A stretch of DNA of 6,080 nucleotides from Cytophagia bacterium (GTDB lineage: Bacteria; Bacteroidota; Bacteroidia; Cytophagales; Cyclobacteriaceae), in the NCBI GenBank assembly GCA_013373005.1, contig JABXIP010000495.1:1-6080 (forward strand), written 5' to 3'. Shown piece by piece: positions 1 to 5,590 of this stretch. Under the pieces are notes generated by a model, which saw nothing but the letters and a program-made list of their open reading frames with translations, was not told the origin of the DNA and did no database searches. The stretch's first letter is position 1. Every line of letters starts with the position of its first letter. The position numbers and the translations under genes are program-made.

Positions 1-636
1 CACAGAGGTGGTAGCCCAATGAGAGATAAGTATTACCATACTTTCGGTTATCAAAACCTTAGAGACTATGCTTTGGCCGATGATAAGCGTTCTTTGGAGC
101 AATTAGCTGAAAGACATGACTGGATCGATCTTGATCATATCGGTATTTTCGGTCACTCTGGAGGTGGTTTTATGTCTACTGCTGCCCTTTTGACTTATCC
201 TGATTTCTATACTGCTGCAGCTTCTTCTGCCGGTAACCATGACAATAACATCTACAACAAATGGTGGAGTGAAACCCACAATGGTGTGAAAATGGTGGAG
301 AAAAAGAAAAAGGATAAAGACGGTAATGAAACGGTAGACATTACCTGGAACGCCAAAATCAAAACTAACCCAGACTTAGCCAGAAACCTTAAAGGTCACT
401 TGCTATTAACTCATGGTACACGAGATAACAACGTGCACCCGGGTAACTCTATCAGAGTGGCCAATGAGTTAATGAAAGCCGGTAAGCGTTTTGACTATAT
501 GCCTATTCCGGGTTCTAGACACGGTTACGGCCAGTTCAGAGATTACTACGAGCAAATGATGTGGTACTTCTTCGCAGAGCACCTGCTTGGAGACTATCGC
601 ACTAACGTGGATATCGATCTACCAGACGATAAGTAA
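1..636 (+). CDS. S9-family peptidase (DPP-IV/prolyl oligopeptidase type), C-terminal part
   Basis: This is the C-terminal alpha/beta-hydrolase domain of a serine peptidase of family S9, which cleaves dipeptides or short peptides, often after proline. The reading frame is open to the left edge (first residues HRGGSP), so the ATG at 19 is internal and the N-terminal beta-propeller lies outside the window. About 211 residues are visible. Numbering from the Met at 19, the nucleophile elbow GHSGGGF places Ser47 (bases 157-159), THGTRDNNVHP supplies Asp136 (424-426) and PGSRHGYG supplies His168 (520-522), in the Ser-Asp-His order of S9 enzymes. The catalytic domain is therefore intact. A lysine-rich stretch (residues 92-105) sits between the nucleophile and the Asp, probably a surface loop. 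Bacteroidota homologues are usually exported and act in the periplasm, but the signal region is not in view. The gene is followed directly by a terminator. The family call is secure; substrate specificity is not known. Confidence 0.93.
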   Translation, partial: HRGGSPMRDKYYHTFGYQNLRDYALADDKRSLEQLAERHDWIDLDHIGIFGHSGGGFMSTAALLTYPDFYTAAASSAGNHDNNIYNKWWSETHNGVKMVEKKKKDKDGNETVDITWNAKIKTNPDLARNLKGHLLLTHGTRDNNVHPGNSIRVANELMKAGKRFDYMPIPGSRHGYGQFRDYYEQMMWYFFAEHLLGDYRTNVDIDLPDDK

Positions 637-644
637 GAAAAAAT

Positions 645-676
645 AAAAAGGCCTTGAGGAATCTCAAGGCCTTTTT
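645..676. terminator. Bidirectional intrinsic terminator between convergent genes
   Basis: A perfect 14-bp stem (645-658 paired with 663-676) closes a 4-base GAAT loop. The stem ends in an A-run on the left and a T-run on the right (T672-677), so it gives a hairpin plus U-tract on either strand. It starts 8 bases after the peptidase stop codon and lies 17 bases beyond the end of the convergent lipoprotein gene, and it probably serves both. Confidence 0.92.
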
Positions 677-693
677 TATGAATCATGAATATC

Positions 694-1293
694 TTACTTA
701 CAATACTTAGCTAAAGCATCTGCAGCATCAGCAGCACCTAAGGCTTTTGCTCGGTTAAAATCGTTACAAGCACTTCTGCTTTGATTCATAGCCACTTTAA
801 GTGCTCCTCTATACAAGAACGCATCAGCACTCTTATTATCGAAATTAATGGCTTGGTCGTAGTTCTTTTTAGCCTCTTCAAACTCCCCTTGCTGGTGGTA
901 TGACCTTCCTTTTAGCAAATAGGCAGTAGAAACTCGGCCATCAACCTCAATCACCTTATCGAAGTAATAAATGGCCTTGGTAAAGTCCTTTTGATTATAC
1001 CAATATTTACCCATGCTTAGGTTGGCATTCAGATTGTCGGCATCTATGCTTAATACTCTTTCAAAGTCAGCCCTTGCCTTATTAAGATCACCCAGCTCTT
1101 CATGAGCTCTCCCTCTGTTATAAAGAGACTTTACATCTTTCGGTTTAGTGGCCAGGTACTCATCATAGGCTGTAATAGCCTCTTTGTACTTTCCTTCTTT
1201 AAATAGTAAATCTGCCTCTCGTGTAACACTATCGCTACACGCAGAAACTACTATGATTGTTAAAACGATCAGTAATTGACCTATTCTTTTCAT
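694..1293 (-). CDS. TPR-repeat lipoprotein
   Basis: A 199-residue predicted lipoprotein built almost entirely of tetratricopeptide repeats, which are helical protein-protein binding modules. Residues 1-18 form a signal peptide (MKR, then a hydrophobic stretch) ending in the lipobox VSAC, with Cys19 as the lipidated residue. Five TPR units follow at about 23-53, 54-87, 88-121, 122-155 and 156-189, showing the usual G/Y/A positions (for example YNRGRAHEELGDLNKA and LLKGRSYHQQGEFEEA). The last unit carries the AC-DF--A--LG pattern common at the end of Bacteroidota TPR proteins. Cys19 is followed by Ser-Asp-Ser, which only weakly resembles the acidic surface-export signals of Bacteroidota, so inner-leaflet versus surface display is undecided. 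The start is supported by the signal peptide, a GAGGAG sequence and a promoter-like element upstream. It appears to be a single-gene unit. The binding partner is unknown. Confidence 0.9.
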   Translation of the reverse strand: MKRIGQLLIVLTIIVVSACSDSVTREADLLFKEGKYKEAITAYDEYLATKPKDVKSLYNRGRAHEELGDLNKARADFERVLSIDADNLNANLSMGKYWYNQKDFTKAIYYFDKVIEVDGRVSTAYLLKGRSYHQQGEFEEAKKNYDQAINFDNKSADAFLYRGALKVAMNQSRSACNDFNRAKALGAADAADALAKYCK

Positions 1294-1304
1294 TATTTCT
1301 TCTT

Positions 1305-1310
1305 CTCCTC
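1305..1310 (-). promoter_or_regulatory. Ribosome binding site of the TPR lipoprotein gene
   Basis: The - strand reads GAGGAG, 11 bases before the ATG at 1293. The purine-rich match to the anti-Shine-Dalgarno sequence is good although the spacing is slightly long. It supports the chosen start. The other genes here, such as proA, show no such motif, which is normal for Bacteroidota. Confidence 0.45.
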
Positions 1311-1320
1311 AAATGAGCTG

Positions 1321-1328
1321 CAAAGGTA
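1321..1328 (-). promoter_or_regulatory. Bacteroidota-type -7 promoter element (TACCTTTG)
   Basis: The - strand reads TACCTTTG, a full match to the Bacteroidota -7 consensus TAnnTTTG. It would start transcription near 1314 and give a leader of roughly 20 bases before the lipoprotein ATG. No TTG/TTTG is found at the expected -33 distance; that stretch is the T-rich tail of the terminator just upstream. The call rests on one short motif in the right place. Confidence 0.45.
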
Positions 1329-1352
1329 GGTTTTTAACTTTCCTAATAAAAG

Positions 1353-1375
1353 AAAAAGGGGCACAAGGCCCCTTT
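1353..1375 (-). terminator. Second intrinsic terminator downstream of dapD
   Basis: An 8-bp perfect stem, AAAGGGGC (1355-1362) with GCCCCTTT (1368-1375), encloses a 5-base loop. On the - strand the stem runs into TTTTTCTTTTATT, a good U-tract; on the + strand no T-run follows, so it works for leftward transcription. It lies just upstream of the lipoprotein promoter-like element and would stop read-through from dapD or end any short RNA started in the gap. Confidence 0.75.
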
Positions 1376-1377
1376 CC

Positions 1378-1429
1378 TTGGGTAGGGTGAAAGTTCTACC
1401 CTTGAGCGGGCACGAAGCCCGTTACCCAA
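1378..1429. other. Multi-hairpin GC-rich segment, possible structured RNA
   Basis: In this AT-rich gap, 52 bases can fold into a three-way junction. TTGGGTA (1378-1384) pairs with TACCCAA (1423-1429) around two inner hairpins: GGGT (1385-1388) with ACCC (1398-1401), and CGGGC (1407-1411) with GCCCG (1417-1421). A competing 6-bp pairing, GGGTAG (1380-1385) with CTACCC (1396-1401), would break the outer stem. On the - strand it is followed immediately by the terminator at 1353-1375. No ORF of note and no tRNA fold fits. It could be a small RNA, a leader or attenuator, or a dispersed palindromic repeat. The sequence alone does not decide which, or even the strand. Confidence 0.4.
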
Positions 1430-1475
1430 TGTCAAAAACTCAAACAACTGTTTAATATGTTTCAAACTTTAGGCC

Positions 1476-1508
1476 AAAAAAATAAGTCACTGTTTTACAG
1501 TGACTTAT
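1476..1508 (-). terminator. Intrinsic terminator of dapD
   Basis: An 11-bp perfect stem, ATAAGTCACTG (1482-1492) with CAGTGACTTAT (1498-1508), closes a short T-rich loop and is followed on the - strand by a run of seven T (bases 1482-1476). It begins 52 bases beyond the dapD stop codon and is the strongest leftward terminator in this gap. Confidence 0.88.
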
Positions 1509-1560
1509 CAATATTATCTAGTTCGTAAATACTCCCAAAACGGGAAGGATTCATTCAATC

Positions 1561-2373
1561 TTAGACCGCTACATCGTTCTCACGAAGTGCATCATTCAAT
1601 GAAGTCTTTTTATCAGTACTTTCTTTTCTCTTACCAATGATCAAAGCTGTTGGCACCTGAAACTCTCCAGCAGGGAATTTCTTAGTATATGAACCCGGAA
1701 TCACAACTGATCTTTCAGGAACATAACCTTTGTATTCAATTGGCTCAGAACCTGTTACATCAATAATTTTAGTACTTCCGGTTAGCGTTACATTTGCTCC
1801 TAACACAGCTTCCTTACCTACTCTCACACCTTCTACCACTATACATCTTGAGCCAATGAAAGCATTGTCCTCGATAATTACCGGTGCAGCCTGAAGAGGT
1901 TCTAACACTCCTCCAATACCAACACCACCACTGAGGTGTACATTCTTGCCAATTTGAGCACAACTACCTACTGTAGCCCAGGTATCAACCATAGTACCTT
2001 CATCTACATAAGCTCCTATGTTTACGTATGAAGGCATCATAATTACTCCCTTTGAGATATATGCACCGTAGCGTGCCACAGCGTGAGGAACTACTCTAAT
2101 GCCCTTTTGAGCATAACCGGTTTTAAGCTTCATTTTATCATGAAACTCAAACGGTCCCACCTCAATGGTTTGCATTTTCTGAATTGGGAAATAAAGGATC
2201 ACCGCTTTCTTTATCCATTCATTCACTACCCAACCTTCAGGCGTTGGGGTTGCCACCCTCCTGTCTCCATGGTCCAAATCTTCGATGATGGTTTTTATTG
2301 CCAACACCACCTCTTTGTCTGACAACAAAGAACGATCGTCCCATGCCTTTTCAATAATGTCCTTTAGTTCCAT
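1561..2373 (-). CDS. dapD: 2,3,4,5-tetrahydropyridine-2,6-dicarboxylate N-succinyltransferase
   Basis: DapD transfers a succinyl group from succinyl-CoA to tetrahydrodipicolinate in the cytoplasm, in the succinylase branch of meso-DAP/lysine synthesis. Its 270 residues fit the family (E. coli 274). Residues 1-~95 form the helical N-terminal domain (with WVVNEWIKKAVIL), and ~96-245 form the left-handed beta-helix of hexapeptide repeats. Residues 113-162 (MPSYVNIGAYVDEGTMVDTW onward, through the SGGVGIGGVLEPLQA segment) are nearly identical to the E. coli enzyme as I recall it. Asp130 in TMVDTW aligns with E. coli Asp141. The position of E. coli Glu189 appears to be Ile178 here (GSRCIVVEGV), an odd point treated in the findings. 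The C-terminal tail (TSLNDALREND) corresponds to the trimer-end segment of the family. It is transcribed alone, ends at its own terminator, and its start lies 34 bases from a divergent glycosyltransferase gene. Confidence 0.96.
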   Translation of the reverse strand: MELKDIIEKAWDDRSLLSDKEVVLAIKTIIEDLDHGDRRVATPTPEGWVVNEWIKKAVILYFPIQKMQTIEVGPFEFHDKMKLKTGYAQKGIRVVPHAVARYGAYISKGVIMMPSYVNIGAYVDEGTMVDTWATVGSCAQIGKNVHLSGGVGIGGVLEPLQAAPVIIEDNAFIGSRCIVVEGVRVGKEAVLGANVTLTGSTKIIDVTGSEPIEYKGYVPERSVVIPGSYTKKFPAGEFQVPTALIIGKRKESTDKKTSLNDALRENDVAV

Positions 2374-2407
2374 TTATAATGCAGATTAATTAACTTTAAT
2401 ACTATAG
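2374..2407. promoter_or_regulatory. 34-base divergent intergenic region, dapD / glycosyltransferase
   Basis: Only 34 AT-rich bases separate the two start codons, including the palindrome TTAATTAA at 2386-2393. Any two full promoters must overlap each other or the neighbouring coding sequences. A partial -7-like TAACTTTA (2391-2398) points towards the glycosyltransferase gene. On the - strand, TACTTTG (2425-2419), inside the glycosyltransferase gene and preceded by TTG (2450-2448), is a one-base-short candidate for dapD. Neither is strong. Confidence 0.35.
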
Positions 2408-3529
2408 ATGAAAAAGACCAAAGTAGTCGTTGCCTCGCTGCTTAAGCCAATAGATGACACTCGGATGTACGAGAAATTCGGCCTTTCAATGGCTGAAACA
2501 AATAAATATGATATTAATATCATAGGCTTTGATTCAAAAAATGTCAGATCACCTGAAGGCATCACTTTTCATCCCGTAGAACCCTTCGGTAGAATGAGTT
2601 TTGCCAGACTTATTCAACCCTGGAGAACCTTCAGAAAATACATTAAACTAAAACCTGAAGTAATCATAGCTAATACTCATGAATTACTGATACTTACATC
2701 TCTATACAAAATATTATTTGGCAGTAAATTCATCTATGATATCCGGGAAAACTATGCTAAAAACATCAAGGAAACCAATGTGTTTCCAATACTTCTAAGG
2801 CCTATTCTGGCAGCCTGGGTAAGACTGAAAGAATGGCTCTCGAAGCCATTTATTAACCATTATATTTTGTCTGAAAGAGTCTATGAAAGCCAACTTCCCT
2901 TTCTGTCTAACCGCAGAACCATTATAGAGAATAAATATGCTCCACAGCCCGAAGAATCTACCGCATATCGCGATCCTGACCCCACTCACATTGATCTACT
3001 ATACACAGGAACTATATCCGATTCCAATGGTATTTTCGATGCTATAGACATTACTAAATCACTGCATCTCTGCGATCCAAAAGTAAGGCTGAGAATAGTT
3101 GGCTATTGTGCCTTGAAGAGAGATTTGGTAAGGCTACAAAAAGAGATTGAAACTCATGATTTTATAGAGTTGAATGGTGGAGACCACCTGGTGCCTCACT
3201 CTGAAATTGTTGAAGCCATTCAAAAAGCAGATTTCGGTTTCGTGCTAAAGAAGCCAAACAACGGCACCAATGACGAAAAAATACTCACTCGCCTTTTTGA
3301 ATACACTGCCAACGAGCTCCCTATTCTACTACTCAATAACCCCACGTGGGTAGAATTCTGCGCCCATTTCAATGCTGCCATAGAAGTAGACCCTCAGGAC
3401 TTTGATGCCAAAACATTGCTTCAAAGAATGAAGAACACTGAATTTTATACCCAAGGAGATACCTCTAGCAGTCTATGGGATGGCGAAAAAGCGAGGTTCC
3501 TCGATATACTTGAGAAAGTAACTTCATAA
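2408..3529 (+). CDS. GT-B fold glycosyltransferase (group 1 / GT4-like)
   Basis: A 373-residue predicted glycosyltransferase that probably moves a sugar from an NDP-sugar onto a cell-surface glycan or lipid precursor at the cytoplasmic face of the membrane. There is no signal peptide. The N-terminal Rossmann-like half (1-~185) begins with KVVVASLLKPIDDTRMYEKF and contains IIANTHELLIL (86-96) and YDIRENYAKNI (110-120), the equivalent of the yDxHE region of group 1 transferases. Residues 125-165 are rich in hydrophobic and basic residues and may contact the membrane. The C-terminal donor-binding half shows LLYTGTISDSNGIFDAI (197-213), LRIVGY (228-233) and TRLFEYTANELPILL (294-308), which matches the KLFEYMAxGxPV segment of GT4 enzymes. 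Donor and acceptor cannot be told. No other glycan gene is near, and both neighbours are amino-acid biosynthesis genes. The start is supported by the beta-strand that begins directly after it. Confidence 0.83.
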   Translation: MKKTKVVVASLLKPIDDTRMYEKFGLSMAETNKYDINIIGFDSKNVRSPEGITFHPVEPFGRMSFARLIQPWRTFRKYIKLKPEVIIANTHELLILTSLYKILFGSKFIYDIRENYAKNIKETNVFPILLRPILAAWVRLKEWLSKPFINHYILSERVYESQLPFLSNRRTIIENKYAPQPEESTAYRDPDPTHIDLLYTGTISDSNGIFDAIDITKSLHLCDPKVRLRIVGYCALKRDLVRLQKEIETHDFIELNGGDHLVPHSEIVEAIQKADFGFVLKKPNNGTNDEKILTRLFEYTANELPILLLNNPTWVEFCAHFNAAIEVDPQDFDAKTLLQRMKNTEFYTQGDTSSSLWDGEKARFLDILEKVTS

Positions 3530-3559
3530 AAAAGTGACTCCTTTTTAGAGAGTCACTTT
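3528..3559. terminator. Bidirectional terminator, glycosyltransferase / proA
   Basis: A 10-bp perfect stem, AAAGTGACTC (3531-3540) with GAGTCACTTT (3550-3559), has a 9-base T-rich loop. On the - strand it is followed by six T (3533-3528), a strong signal that ends the proCBA transcript. On the + strand the tail (TGTTCTTTC) is weaker but usable. The A-run overlaps the TAA stop codon of the glycosyltransferase gene (3527-3529). Confidence 0.87.
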
Positions 3560-3582
3560 GTTCTTTCAATGTGGCAGTCATT

Positions 3583-4782
3583 CTAAACCCTTACATGGCC
3601 TTGGCCATACACATAGTATTTATTAGTCACCAACTGTTCCAAGCCGAGCGGACCTCTGTGATGCAGCTTATCTGTAGAAATTGCCAGTTCGGCTCCTACT
3701 CCCATTTGTCCTCCATCTGTAAAACGGGTTGAAGCATTGTGATATACTGCTCCGCTATCAACCTGCTCCATAAAGGTCTCAGCCTTTTTCATATCTGTTG
3801 TCATAATGGCTGAAGAGTGGCCACCGGAATATTTGTTAATCTTCTCGATGGCCTCCATTTCGTCACCCACAAGCGCTACGCATGCTTTGAGCGCCAAAAA
3901 CTCTTCATACCAAGTATCTTCATTTTCTATTTCAGCCTCTCCGTTCAGTACTTCTTTTACTTGCTTATCTACCAGTAACTCTACCTCAAACTCGTGCAAG
4001 GCCTTCTGAAGGTGAAGCAGCTTTTGATCTAAATCCGGCAATCGCTTATCTAGCAAAATCTTATCTAATGCATTGCAAGCCGATATTTTGTCGGTCTTTG
4101 CATTCAAAATCACCTTAATGGTTTGCTCCCAATCAGCCGTGTGGTCTACATAGATAAAGTTGTTTCCTCTACCCGAAACCAGTACCGGGCAAGTTGCATT
4201 CTCCTTCACAAACTGAATCAATCTTTCTCCTCCTCTTGGCACAATCAAATCGATTTGCTCTGTTGGATTCTTAAGAAACTCTTGCGTTTCGGCTCTTTGA
4301 AGCTTCAAAAGCTTCACATAGTCTGGTGTAAGACCATTTGCCTTCAATGCCTCATGCCAAACGTCTACCAAAACTTCATTGGAATGAATCGCTTCCTTTC
4401 CTCCTTTAAGCAGAATTCTATTGTTCGCCTTAAAAGCTAGAACAGCAGCCTCTACCGTAACATCAGGTCGAGATTCATAAATAATCATAATGGTACCGAA
4501 AGGAGCCGTTTTGTTGATGATTCTCAAGCCGTCTTCTCGATCGATCTCAGAGATTACCTTTCCAACAGGGTCTTCTTTATCTCTTATTTCCTGCACTGCC
4601 TGAATCATTCCATCAACCTTCTTGTCATTCACAACCAGGCGATCGTACATGGCTCTGTCGTCTTTGTTAAAGGCGTCCAGATCTTGCTTATTGGCTGTTA
4701 TTATTTCGTCCCTCCTCTTATCGAGAAGTTCAATGACTGTGTCTAATACTTTGTTTTTTATATCTGTCGTCAATAATTCCAT
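3583..4782 (-). CDS. proA: Glutamate-5-semialdehyde dehydrogenase (gamma-glutamyl-phosphate reductase)
   Basis: ProA reduces gamma-glutamyl phosphate with NADPH to glutamate-5-semialdehyde, the second step from glutamate to proline, in the cytoplasm. The 399 residues are slightly fewer than the usual ~415, with a short N-terminus. Landmarks are PFGTIMIIYESRPDVTVEAA (94-113), LLKGGKEA (124-131), VPRGGERLIQ (181-190), the catalytic Cys236 in NAKTDKISACNALD (227-240), and the signature VDSGAVYHNASTRFTDGGQ near the C-terminus followed by GVGAELAISTDKLHHRGPLG. The segment just before the catalytic region reads SGRGNNFIYVD, where the E. coli enzyme as I recall it has GGIGVCHIYVD. The gene starts 10 bases after proB without a visible Shine-Dalgarno, so translation is probably coupled to proB. 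It is the last gene of the cluster and ends in a terminator shared with the convergent glycosyltransferase gene. Confidence 0.96.
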   Translation of the reverse strand: MELLTTDIKNKVLDTVIELLDKRRDEIITANKQDLDAFNKDDRAMYDRLVVNDKKVDGMIQAVQEIRDKEDPVGKVISEIDREDGLRIINKTAPFGTIMIIYESRPDVTVEAAVLAFKANNRILLKGGKEAIHSNEVLVDVWHEALKANGLTPDYVKLLKLQRAETQEFLKNPTEQIDLIVPRGGERLIQFVKENATCPVLVSGRGNNFIYVDHTADWEQTIKVILNAKTDKISACNALDKILLDKRLPDLDQKLLHLQKALHEFEVELLVDKQVKEVLNGEAEIENEDTWYEEFLALKACVALVGDEMEAIEKINKYSGGHSSAIMTTDMKKAETFMEQVDSGAVYHNASTRFTDGGQMGVGAELAISTDKLHHRGPLGLEQLVTNKYYVYGQGHVRV

Positions 4783-4792
4783 TTCTAGTGTT

Positions 4793-5572
4793 TTATGATG
4801 TAAACTTTGTACCTACTGTTTTCCCTTCCACAATATCCATGATCACGCCATCGCATTTACCGTTGGCTATGTAGGTAGTAATATTCTTTGCCGCAGTTCC
4901 CTGGGCAATCTTCAATTTAGATTTCATGCCTCCACGGCCTTCTCCTTCTCCCTTTCCACTCTCCTGAATGTAGTGGTCCAAATTGTCTTCAACAGAAACC
5001 TCCCTGATGATATGAGTATGATCATCATCCGGGTGTCCGTTATACAAGCCATCCGTATCGGTGAGCATAATGAGCATATCGGCATCAATCAGCTCAGCAA
5101 TCAAGCTAGCCAGCTCATCATTATCCGTAAACATGCTGTGAGAAACTGAAGTGGCATCATCTTCATTGGCAATAGGAATTACCCCTTCAGACAATAGTCC
5201 CTCATAACAGTTGATCATGTTTTCTCTCCACACTCCCGGATTGAAATCACGCTTCGTTGCTAATACCTGCGCACATTTCATTCCATAGTCATGAAAAATT
5301 TCATAATAGGTTCTCATCATTCTTGGTTGCCCAACCGATGAAAAAACCTGTCTTCTGATGGCCTTATCTTTAATATCACTACTCCCCAATACCTCTTTAC
5401 CGGCAATGGCTGAGCCAGATGAAATGAGTACCGTTAGAATATCCTGCTCATAGAGCTCGGCAATTTGCCTAACGATCTCATGAATAATTGGCCTTACAAT
5501 TCGGTTATCTTTGTTTGTGAGCACATTGGTACCCACCTTAATCACAACTCTTTTCTTATCTGTCTTTTCCAA
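4793..5572 (-). CDS. proB: Glutamate 5-kinase, single-domain form
   Basis: ProB phosphorylates the side-chain carboxylate of glutamate with ATP, the committed and normally proline-inhibited step of proline synthesis. The 259 residues cover only the amino-acid-kinase domain; the C-terminal PUA domain of the ~367-residue E. coli enzyme is missing, and the protein ends at the natural domain boundary (DIVEGKTVGTKF). Motifs: VVIKVGTNVLTN (9-20), VLISSGSAIAGKEVLG (48-63), IANEDDA (134-140), FTDNDELASLIAELIDAD (148-165), MLTDTDGLYNGHP (169-181) and GRGGMKSKLKIAQ (212-224). The start codon is TTG (5572-5570). An in-frame TAA lies two codons upstream, so no earlier start exists, and the next candidate (GTG, codon 10) would cut into the first beta-strand. 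It begins 3 bases after the proC stop codon and in the same frame, implying coupled translation with ProC. Confidence 0.95.
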   Translation of the reverse strand: MEKTDKKRVVIKVGTNVLTNKDNRIVRPIIHEIVRQIAELYEQDILTVLISSGSAIAGKEVLGSSDIKDKAIRRQVFSSVGQPRMMRTYYEIFHDYGMKCAQVLATKRDFNPGVWRENMINCYEGLLSEGVIPIANEDDATSVSHSMFTDNDELASLIAELIDADMLIMLTDTDGLYNGHPDDDHTHIIREVSVEDNLDHYIQESGKGEGEGRGGMKSKLKIAQGTAAKNITTYIANGKCDGVIMDIVEGKTVGTKFTS

Positions 5573-5590
5573 AACTTACTTTTCGAGTAC
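5564..5590 (-). other. proC-proB junction: same-frame stop/TTG start with repeated VLEK
   Basis: On the - strand the codons read GTA CTC GAA AAG (ProC Val-Leu-Glu-Lys), TAA (proC stop, 5578-5576), GTT, TTG (proB start), GAA, AAG. The two genes share one frame and are separated by a single stop codon and one sense codon. The four codons on each side of the stop encode the same four residues, and 9 of 12 bases match. There is no Shine-Dalgarno of note, so terminating ribosomes probably restart here. Confidence 0.8.

Noticed and set aside
19..21. ATG at 19 as the start of the peptidase gene
   Set aside because: The frame is open to base 1, and an S9 enzyme needs several hundred more N-terminal residues, so this is an internal Met.
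289..333. Lysine-rich stretch in the peptidase as a frameshift or low-complexity error
   Set aside because: The frame continues through it to an intact Asp and His of the catalytic triad; a charged loop of this kind fits related Bacteroidota enzymes.
1378..1429. Possible tRNA or tRNA-like gene
   Set aside because: The outer stem is 7 bp, but the element is only 52 bases, has two inner hairpins rather than three, and shows no T-loop or anticodon arm pattern.
1431..1481. Promoter for a leftward small RNA
   Set aside because: Several TTTG words occur on the - strand, but none has TA at the right distance, and paired -33/-7 spacing is poor. Not strong enough to list.
2083..2322. 79-codon ORF on the + strand
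   Set aside because: It lies wholly antisense within dapD, shows no protein-family character, and dapD is unambiguous there.
2795..2989. 64-codon ORF on the - strand
   Set aside because: It is antisense inside the glycosyltransferase gene and has no supporting motif.
3806..4009. 67-codon Ser-rich ORF on the + strand
   Set aside because: It is antisense to proA; the Ser-rich content reflects the complement of proA codons.
4123..4440. 105-codon ORF on the + strand
   Set aside because: It is antisense to the middle of proA, with a low-information sequence and no start signal; a shadow of proA.
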